NCBI GenBank assembly: GCA_947500555.1
Contig: CANMSE010000003.1
Location: 310,001 to 374,000, forward strand
DNA length: 64,000 nt
Reading direction: 5' to 3'
Source: an uncultured Fulvivirga sp.
GTDB lineage: Bacteria > Bacteroidota > Bacteroidia > Cytophagales > Cyclobacteriaceae
Shown: piece after piece, positions 54,722 through 61,688 of the stretch
Numbering within the stretch: position 1 is the first letter of the stretch
Layout of the letters: every line of letters starts with the position of its first letter
Translations under genes and position numbers: made by a program
The notes under the pieces: generated by a model
Told to the model about the DNA's origin: nothing
What the model saw: the letters and a program-made list of their open reading frames with translations, nothing else
Databases searched by the model: none

Positions 54722-56838
54722 TGAAGAATATCGTTTAGATTTTGAAGTATCGATTCTTCCAATTTGCTAGTTGCAGAATTTAACTCTTCAAGTTTGACTG
54801 TTGTTTGTTCAATCTTGGTACGAAAATCAATTTCAGAAAGAGTATCCGTTTCTAATTCCACTCCAACATATCTGCCTGCATTCATTGAATAATCATGTTC
54901 ATGCGCATACTCAGATCGATCAACTTTTTTACACAAACCTATCACATCTTGGTAAGTTGCTTCCGGGAATCGTTTTTGTAGCCTGTGGATGTTATCGTAC
55001 CAATAGGTAGTTTGATCAATAGCTTCACTACTTGTCTTAAGGTCTGCTTCCAATACTTTATCCACTCTGTTCAAGTCATTGGTCGCCCATGCTTTGTCAT
55101 TTTTAAGCTTGGCATGCTTGTCAGCTAGCTTCCAGAGTTCGCTGAGGGCATCTACGTCTTTTTTAAGTGCCTCTAGCTCATTTTTGTATTGCTCGGTCAA
55201 CGTTTTTAGGTAGTCAGCAGCGGCAATTTGTGCGTCATTCTCCAGCGCTGTTGCTGCAAGTGGCTGTTGGAGTTCCTTCTGTTTCACTAGCTCTGCTTGG
55301 CTACGCTCCCACTGAGCTAGTTTATTGTAAAAATCAGCTTCTGCGAGTGCTTTTTGCTTGGCAGGAGTTCGTTTTTCATCTCTGGTTTCTTCTGCATAAG
55401 TCTTTAAGCCGCTGGCTGCTTTAGATAAGGCCTTCTCTAAATTCTCTTTTGTAGGCCCTACATCCTGAATAGCTTTATCAGCATTCAGAAGATACTCCTG
55501 TATTAGTTCCAGAAATCGTTCGGTTTCTCCCCTGTACAAGCGTACAATAGCTGCTAGATTCTGCTGGTGCTCCTCAGTCCACTCCCTATGCGCACGATCA
55601 ATTTGTTTGAATACATTTCGTGCATCCAGGAACAAGATTTTGTCTTTTCGGTCTGTTTGCACCTTTTGTTTATCAAAAAACCAAAGGGTGGCTGGTAGTG
55701 TCACTGTAAAAAACATATTGGAAGGCATACTCACCATACAGTCTACTATGCCGCTGTCCACAATCTTCTTTCTGATTTCGTATTCTGCATTTCTGGCATC
55801 ACTGGCTGAGTTGGGCATTACAAAACCTGCTCTTCCCGTAGCATTTAGCGAAGTGGCAAAAAGTGATATCCAGAGGTAGTTCGCGTCAGATATCTTATCT
55901 TCTTTCTTGCCTTTACTCTTTGGTAAGCCGTAATTGTAAAATCGCTTGTCCTCCTTCACCGTGGATTCCTTTACGGACTTTACATTAAACGGAGGATTGG
56001 CCATGACAAAATCGAACTTGCCGTAACTATCGTAAGGATCATCTTCGTAAGAGTTGGTTTCGGTAATCTCTCCGCGAAGGTTATTTACCATCAAGTTCAT
56101 CTTAGCCAGTCTCACAGTTTCTCCCATAAACTCCTGCCCGCAAACATAAATGTCGTTCAAGTCATGGTTTTCATGTTGTAAGAAGTGGGCAGATTGCACG
56201 AACATACCCCCGGAACCACAGGCAGGATCGAAGATCTTTCCTTTATAAGGCTCTATCACTTCCACAATGAAGCGTACTACAGAAGTAGGTGTAAAGAACT
56301 CCCCTCCTTTTTGTCCTTCACTTAGAGCGAATTTGCCCAGAAAGTATTCATAAATTTTTCCAAATACATCACCAGAAGCATCTTGCGGTATATCCGAGAA
56401 GGCTTTTAACAGTTGTGGTAAGATGTCCTTCTTCTTTTTCTCTATATCAAAATAAGCCTCCTTAGGCAGCACATCCTGAAACTTAGCGTCCTGATGTTGT
56501 TCTATGCCTTCCATGGCCTCACGCAGTGCTTTGGCCATGCTATCCTTACCGGGTAAATCCAGTAGGTAATTAAATCGTGCATTATCAGGCAAGTAAAAGC
56601 CACACTTCGACAGTGCGATTTTCTGAATGGGTTGTTCCATTCGTGTGCCTTTTGATTCCTGGTATTCTTTGAGAATATCCGATTCAAATTGACTGTATTT
56701 ATTCTCTGCAAATTTCAGGAAAATAAGCCCTAGCACCGGCACCGCATAATCTGACGCCTTCAGCCCGCCATAAGCCCTCAGCGCATTGGCAGAATCCCAT
56801 AATTTATCTTCTAATTCCTTGAGTTGTTCGTTGGTCAT
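54718..56838 (-). CDS. hsdM: Type I restriction enzyme, methyltransferase subunit HsdM
   Basis: A 706-residue N6-adenine methyltransferase. The N-terminal HsdM domain precedes the AdoMet motif DPACGSGG (204-211) and the catalytic NPPF (281-284). The region after about residue 450 is long and coiled-coil-like, larger than in classical HsdM of about 500 residues. It is the first gene of the operon, with hsdS overlapping by 4 bp. With two HsdM and one HsdS it should modify the target adenines and protect the genome. Confidence 0.96.
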   Translation of the reverse strand: MTNEQLKELEDKLWDSANALRAYGGLKASDYAVPVLGLIFLKFAENKYSQFESDILKEYQESKGTRMEQPIQKIALSKCGFYLPDNARFNYLLDLPGKDSMAKALREAMEGIEQHQDAKFQDVLPKEAYFDIEKKKKDILPQLLKAFSDIPQDASGDVFGKIYEYFLGKFALSEGQKGGEFFTPTSVVRFIVEVIEPYKGKIFDPACGSGGMFVQSAHFLQHENHDLNDIYVCGQEFMGETVRLAKMNLMVNNLRGEITETNSYEDDPYDSYGKFDFVMANPPFNVKSVKESTVKEDKRFYNYGLPKSKGKKEDKISDANYLWISLFATSLNATGRAGFVMPNSASDARNAEYEIRKKIVDSGIVDCMVSMPSNMFFTVTLPATLWFFDKQKVQTDRKDKILFLDARNVFKQIDRAHREWTEEHQQNLAAIVRLYRGETERFLELIQEYLLNADKAIQDVGPTKENLEKALSKAASGLKTYAEETRDEKRTPAKQKALAEADFYNKLAQWERSQAELVKQKELQQPLAATALENDAQIAAADYLKTLTEQYKNELEALKKDVDALSELWKLADKHAKLKNDKAWATNDLNRVDKVLEADLKTSSEAIDQTTYWYDNIHRLQKRFPEATYQDVIGLCKKVDRSEYAHEHDYSMNAGRYVGVELETDTLSEIDFRTKIEQTTVKLEELNSATSKLEESILQNLNDILQ

Positions 56839-57146
56839 TTAGTCTTTCTGTCTTACCCTGCATTGATACAAAATATTGATGAGGTGATAAACTCCTTTTA
56901 TAATAATAGTGCATCCAAAATCTCTTAAGCAAGATAGCCAGTCTATCACTTTTTACCTTCTAAATAGAAATATTTCTACAAGAATATTGGGAGTTGATTC
57001 CTTTATATTGATGAAAAATACCCAGCTTAGGTATTTTGGTAAGGAGATTCCTGCCTGGCCTGGATGACGCGTAAGCGATAAGGGAATTCCGACACATTGT
57101 TAGATCATGGTCGGGGTCCCGGCACGGGGCCGGAAACGATGATTTT
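56839..57146. other. Gap of 308 bp upstream of hsdM
   Basis: Holds the putative promoter region of hsdM (minus strand) and a REP-like GC-rich segment near 57100-57135 (GTCCCGGCACGGGGCCGG). No gene was seen. The GC-rich palindrome stands out against AT-rich surroundings and resembles the repeats near 60280 and 60630. Confidence 0.5.
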
Positions 57147-57851
57147 TTATTTCAACCCCTCCAACCTATACTTCCCTTCCCGCACTTGTGCAATGAGTTC
57201 GGCTCCTAGTTTATCAGAGACGTTTTTGAGGTAGATATCCAGCGTTTTTGCTAACAAGTAGACATCAGAACCCCAGATATTATTGAGCAGGTTATCACGA
57301 GAGATGATCTTCTTTGGGTTTTGAGCAAAGAAGTAAATGATTTCAAATTCAGATTCCGAAAGGCTTATCTTCTTGCCTTTATATTCTACCATTCTATTGG
57401 CTCGGTCAATAATCAATTCTCCCAACTTTATCTGCTTCACCCACCTACGGATCACCAGTTTCTTTTTCAATACCGTACCTATCTTATGAGTCAAAGCGCG
57501 TAGTCCGGTAATCTTTTGAATGAAATCATCTCCTCCAGTATCGAGTGCCTGCATTTGCAATTCACGATCAGACAGGGCTGTAAGGAAAAAAATATAAGTG
57601 TTTTGAAACTCCGGGTTTTCGCGAAGCTGTCGGCAGACTTCAATCCCGTTGATCTTGGGCATCATAATATCGAGAATAATGAGGTCGGGATGAAAGTCCT
57701 GTGCGGCCGTTATGCTTTCCGTACTCTTGCTCACTGCACGCACTTCATACCCCTCCTTTTCGAGGTTGTACTGCAACAGTTCGAGGATGTCACGGTCGTC
57801 ATCTATGATGAGGATCTTATGTTTTGGCGGTACTACCTTCTCATTGCTCAT
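57147..57851 (-). CDS. OmpR-type response regulator without adjacent kinase
   Basis: A 234-residue two-component regulator. The receiver domain (about 12-130) has the acidic pocket IIDDD, the phosphoacceptor Asp61 in IILDIMMPK, and the T/A switch in LTALSD; the Lys of the usual K-P-F is present but the Pro is Ile (QKI). A winged-helix output domain follows (about 145-230), ending QVREGKYRLEG. No histidine kinase is next to it. It overlaps the glycosyltransferase gene by 11 bp and is the last gene of a three-gene operon. Confidence 0.9.
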   Translation of the reverse strand: MSNEKVVPPKHKILIIDDDRDILELLQYNLEKEGYEVRAVSKSTESITAAQDFHPDLIILDIMMPKINGIEVCRQLRENPEFQNTYIFFLTALSDRELQMQALDTGGDDFIQKITGLRALTHKIGTVLKKKLVIRRWVKQIKLGELIIDRANRMVEYKGKKISLSESEFEIIYFFAQNPKKIISRDNLLNNIWGSDVYLLAKTLDIYLKNVSDKLGAELIAQVREGKYRLEGLK

Positions 57852-58827
57852 TGGCCACTATTTTATCAACGATTTCCTGTGTTTCATCCGGATAGTCCAG
57901 CTGGATCTTACGATCACTTTCTACCCAGTTCTTAATTTTTTCTACTGCTTTATTCTTTAATTTTTTTACAACCGGAACACCCATCTCCTTAAGCGCAGCG
58001 GCATTGCATTGCTGCTCATATTGAGCTTTCATTGGGATGACCATCAGCTTTTTACCAAGGAACAGTGCTTCAGAGGGAGTTTCGAAACCTGCTCCGCATA
58101 AGATGCCCGTTGCTGAAGTCATCGACTGAATGAATCGGTCATTGTTCACTGGTTCAATACTTACGTTCTCATGCCAGTGAGCTGATTGGGTATGCTTGGA
58201 AAACACTTTCCAGTCCACACCTTTTACCTGGCTCAATACGCTGATGATCTTCTCATTGGAATAAGCCGGCAAATACACGGTATAATGTCCGTTATCCAGC
58301 TGGTGTTGTTCCCGGATAGAACGCCTGACTATAGGTGTGTAGATGTTATCATCAAACGAATCGAAGTGAAAACCATAATGGGTGGTCGCAGGAGCATAAT
58401 TCTTAAGAATGGTGGTACCCACCAAATCTGTCGACTTAGGTTTAGGACATTTATCAGACAACAACGCACTCTGATGGCTCAATGCCACAATCTTTTTACC
58501 TTTCAGCTTCGCTGACCAGGCAGAGATCGGCTCAAAGTCATTGATGATCAAATCATAATCTTCAATAGGCAATTCCCTAATCTCTTTAAAAAGTCTTTTC
58601 GATGAGTTCTTTGAAAAGGTCTTCTGATAATCTATTCCTCCCTTTTTGCCGAAGTAAAAACTCAAGCCTTTGGATTTGTATTTGATTTCGTAAGGTAAGG
58701 TAATATCCGCTTGTGCTCCACTGACCATATAGTCCACATTACCATGTTTTTCCAGAGCCGGAGCGACATCCATCGCGCGGCTCATATGGCCATTTCCAGT
58801 TCCCTGTATCGCGTATAGTATTTTCAT
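57841..58827 (-). CDS. MJ1255/VC2487-type glycosyltransferase
   Basis: A 328-residue GT-B-fold protein. The N-terminal MKILYAIQGTGNGHMSRAM is diagnostic of this subfamily, and a GAGFETPSEALFLGKKLMVIP segment (about 240-260, given in part) forms the nucleotide-sugar site. It overlaps the LpxH-like gene by 4 bp and the response regulator gene by 11 bp. Sugar donor and acceptor are unknown; a cell-envelope role is likely given the neighbouring lipid A-type phosphatase. Confidence 0.85.
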   Translation of the reverse strand: MKILYAIQGTGNGHMSRAMDVAPALEKHGNVDYMVSGAQADITLPYEIKYKSKGLSFYFGKKGGIDYQKTFSKNSSKRLFKEIRELPIEDYDLIINDFEPISAWSAKLKGKKIVALSHQSALLSDKCPKPKSTDLVGTTILKNYAPATTHYGFHFDSFDDNIYTPIVRRSIREQHQLDNGHYTVYLPAYSNEKIISVLSQVKGVDWKVFSKHTQSAHWHENVSIEPVNNDRFIQSMTSATGILCGAGFETPSEALFLGKKLMVIPMKAQYEQQCNAAALKEMGVPVVKKLKNKAVEKIKNWVESDRKIQLDYPDETQEIVDKIVANEQ

Positions 58828-59690
58828 TTCTTCGCTGTTGTCATGAACTCTGCTACCATATTCTTAAATAGCTCGTCATTGGATTCATACTTCTCTTTTT
58901 TCTTTTGCTTGCTCTTTAATTCAAGAGATTGGGCTACTGCATCATCTCGGTAGTTATACAATGACCACTCCCCTTTTGCATATTCCAGGGCAGTCATATT
59001 CTCTACCCAGTCCCCGCTATTGAGGTAAGTCACTGTCCCCTTGCCATTTTCAATAGCTCGCATTTGTGGTTGGTGGATATGCCCGCAAACCACATAGTCA
59101 TATTCATTATCTATCGCGATATCAGCAGCTGTAGTCTCGAAGTCATCAATGAATTTAACAGCGGTTTTTACACTGTCTTTTATTCGTTTTGAGAGGGATA
59201 TTTTTCCTCTACCAAAAGCTCTTAGGCAAAAATTAACAAACGTATTGATAAGGATCAGGCTGTCATAGCCCACCGCTCCCAACTTGGCCAACCACTTTGA
59301 GTATTGCATGGTCACATCGAAAACATCTCCATGGAAAATCCATACTTTTTTGCCCTGAAGTTGGAGCACTACTTTGTTTTCTATTTTGAATGATCCGAGT
59401 TTGAACCCCACGAACCTGCGTAGCATCTCGTCATGGTTCCCCGTGATGTAGATGACCTCGGTTTTCTTACTTAACAGGCCAGTGATATGCTTGACGATCT
59501 GCATGTGTGAGGAAGGCCAATAGCGTTTACTGAACTGCCACATATCGATGATATCACCGTTTAGAATTAGTTTTTTTGGTTTGATGCTTTTAAGATAGCG
59601 GAGTAGCTCTTCTGCCTGACATCCGTAGGTACCAAGGTGTACATCTGAGATGATGGCTACGTCAACCTGCCGCTTATCTTCTTTCTTCAT
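58824..59690 (-). CDS. LpxH-like UDP-2,3-diacylglucosamine diphosphatase (metallophosphoesterase)
   Basis: A 288-residue calcineurin-like phosphoesterase. Metal motifs are ISDVHLGTYG (D-x-H), NGDIIDMW (G-D-x-x-D), GNHDEM, FHGDVFD and VCGHIHQPQ (G-H-x-H). It resembles LpxH-type enzymes, which hydrolyse UDP-diacylglucosamine in lipid A synthesis, but is longer than typical LpxH (about 240), so another phosphoester is possible. It is the first gene of an operon with the glycosyltransferase and response regulator. A strong hairpin lies in its leader, 17 bp before the start codon. Confidence 0.85.
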   Translation of the reverse strand: MKKEDKRQVDVAIISDVHLGTYGCQAEELLRYLKSIKPKKLILNGDIIDMWQFSKRYWPSSHMQIVKHITGLLSKKTEVIYITGNHDEMLRRFVGFKLGSFKIENKVVLQLQGKKVWIFHGDVFDVTMQYSKWLAKLGAVGYDSLILINTFVNFCLRAFGRGKISLSKRIKDSVKTAVKFIDDFETTAADIAIDNEYDYVVCGHIHQPQMRAIENGKGTVTYLNSGDWVENMTALEYAKGEWSLYNYRDDAVAQSLELKSKQKKKEKYESNDELFKNMVAEFMTTAKK

Positions 59691-59700
59691 TGGGTGGAAA

Positions 59701-59755
59701 TAAAAAAGATACCTCGCCTGATTACTGCAATGAATAGTGAATCAAACGGGTATCT
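59701..59755 (-). promoter_or_regulatory. Terminator-like hairpin just upstream of the LpxH-like gene
   Basis: On the minus strand AGATACC pairs with GGTATCT over a 35-nt interval that includes a second stem (TGATT/AATCA), and the right arm is followed by TTTTTTATTT. It ends only 17 bp before the start codon at 59690. It could end the GIY-YIG transcript, or act as an attenuator if the operon transcript starts upstream of it. Confidence 0.5.
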
Positions 59756-59933
59756 ATTAACCATACACTACAAATGTATGCTCCTCCTTTTACTTCAAAA
59801 TCATCTGCCTATTATGATAGAATTACTAATGTTGGTTTGACGATTATGGGAGTGTCAAGAGTATTAAGGGAATGTTAAAAGGCTTTTTCAAATGCGATCT
59901 TGCCGGATTTATTCCGGCATCCCGTTTTCAGGG

Positions 59934-60221
59934 TTATTCTTGTTCAAAGGTATCAAATAGATCCAGCCACTCCGGATTCTTCTCATTGATTAGATTCTTT
60001 TTCCAATCCCGCTTATACCGCTTTAGTTGTTTTTCTCGATGGAGAGCATCTACTGCTGAAATGAATTTTTCATAATAGATCAACTTTGAGCAATTATACT
60101 TATATGTAAATCCTTTGATCAACTTATTCTTGTGTTCATAAACTCTTCTATATAGGTCGTTTGTAAAACCTGTATAATATACTGTGTGCCGATCATTAGT
60201 AAGAATATAAACAAAATACAT
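59934..60221 (-). CDS. Small GIY-YIG nuclease-like protein (UPF0213 type)
   Basis: A 95-residue single GIY-YIG domain: YFVYIL (2-7), YYTGFTNDLYRR (15-26) with the conserved Arg25, and Glu64 in ALHREKQLKRYKR, where the catalytic Glu is expected. The YIG segment has Thr instead of Ile (YTG). It stands alone between repeat-rich gaps. Cellular role unknown; such genes are common in Bacteroidota and often sit in repeats. Confidence 0.85.
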   Translation of the reverse strand: MYFVYILTNDRHTVYYTGFTNDLYRRVYEHKNKLIKGFTYKYNCSKLIYYEKFISAVDALHREKQLKRYKRDWKKNLINEKNPEWLDLFDTFEQE

Positions 60222-60645
60222 GTTAGCTGTAAACTTGTTTCATTCCAATTTACAATAATTAATGGTCATTGTACGGGACCCCGGAACAAGTCCGGGGAGG
60301 CTGTAGGCATGGTCTAAGAAGATTTAATACTTCTTCTAGGCCAACGCATGGCCCGCTAAATCTTCAGGCTTCCCTCCTTGAGTATCGTATGGACGGCCTT
60401 ATTCATTTTAGGTCTTTCCGTAGTGCAGCGGAGGAATCCTAGCCACATAGTAGTAATGATTTTCTTGATGGCTAAGATCCCTGACGGGATGACTTACTAG
60501 ACGGAAAAAGTTCATTAGTGAGCTTGAGACTATTCAGGCGATGCCCTCTGAGTGATCCATAGAACTCGTCACTGCGGGCTTGATCCGCAGTCTCATTACT
60601 AATATTATGATATAATCAAGGGATTCCGGCTCAAGGCCGAAATGA
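60222..60645. repeat. Gap of 424 bp with REP-like palindromes
   Basis: Contains small GC-rich inverted repeats: CCCCGGA-ACAAG-TCCGGGG (60279-60297), CTGCGG-GCTTGAT-CCGCAG (60572-60590) and ATTCCGGC-TCAAG-GCCGAAAT (60623-60643, one mismatch). The loop ACAAG/TCAAG and the ATGAC that follows recall REP elements common in this phylum. No gene was recognised. Confidence 0.7.
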
Positions 60646-61641
60646 CTATGACTCTTCTGAAGAAGTCTTCTTCTTGAAGACATTGCTGACCTTATCTCGC
60701 ACATTACCTCCCGTTCTGGAGATGGCATCTACACTGGACTTGATGGTACTCTTACCTGCATTTTTCATGGCATTCATCACTCCTTTCACCACCTTGCCAG
60801 ATGATTCAAGGACTAATGACTTGAGCATCTTAGAAGCTACTACAAAGGAATTTTTTCTAATCTCCTTTTTATTACCAATTTCCCAAGAGCCACAATAGCG
60901 TTGCGATACTACTCCTACACGAAGTGTGAGAAAGGCATTCGTAGACCCTTCCAAAATACTATCTGTGATAATATGTGCGGCATGCCCTACTACAGGCAAT
61001 GATCTACCAGGACTTTTAATGAGCGCATTAATAATCGGTTCGATCTGTCGGGTAAGGTCTATGTCATCCAATTCCGATGCGATAAGTGCCGTTGCTCCTA
61101 CATTGGCGTAAAGCCTAACCATATCTTTTATTGATGGACGCTGCCAGTAAATGTGCGCAATACGCCAGATCATTCTGCTTTGTGTAATGAATACGGTGAG
61201 GGCATCGAGTTTACCATTTTGAGAAACAGCGGTCGTTAAGAACACACTTGTAGCGGTTTGCTTGATAATGGTTGTTGCTTCAGTATTGAGTAAATCAATG
61301 GCTAGTTGATAGCCCTCTTTACTATAAACATCAATTCCTGCTCTTCTAATTCGCTTGTTTTTGGACAATCGTGCTTTTAGCTTTCGCTCGTACTCTCCGG
61401 GTTCGTCCATATTGTCATCAGCTACCAAAGTTTTGGGCAATCTGAGAATAAGGACAAAAGGAATGGAGAACAGCAAAACCAAACTCACTGAAATAAAACC
61501 TGTCACTAGCCACGCCTGTGTTACATTGATGGTTGTGAGATTGGCATGAAAGGCTGCTATCTGATTGACTGAAAATAGAACAAAGGCCAGTACAATGCCT
61601 GAAGCTATTAGCAGGCTGATGGATTTGATTTGTTTTAGCAT
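60646..61641 (-). CDS. DUF697 / YcjF-like membrane protein
   Basis: A 331-residue protein with two N-terminal membrane segments (about 8-30 and 42-66), a basic linker (RKLKARLSKNKRIRR), and a C-terminal DUF697-like helical region of about 110-290 with ATSVFLTTAVSQNGKLDALTV. The end is Lys/Ser-rich. Function unknown; YcjF-like proteins often sit with GTPases, but no GTPase gene is adjacent. I start at the ATG at 61641. Confidence 0.75.
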   Translation of the reverse strand: MLKQIKSISLLIASGIVLAFVLFSVNQIAAFHANLTTINVTQAWLVTGFISVSLVLLFSIPFVLILRLPKTLVADDNMDEPGEYERKLKARLSKNKRIRRAGIDVYSKEGYQLAIDLLNTEATTIIKQTATSVFLTTAVSQNGKLDALTVFITQSRMIWRIAHIYWQRPSIKDMVRLYANVGATALIASELDDIDLTRQIEPIINALIKSPGRSLPVVGHAAHIITDSILEGSTNAFLTLRVGVVSQRYCGSWEIGNKKEIRKNSFVVASKMLKSLVLESSGKVVKGVMNAMKNAGKSTIKSSVDAISRTGGNVRDKVSNVFKKKTSSEES

Positions 61642-61688
61642 CAATTATTAGACATCAAACCAGCAAAAAAAGTTGCAGACTTTTGTAC

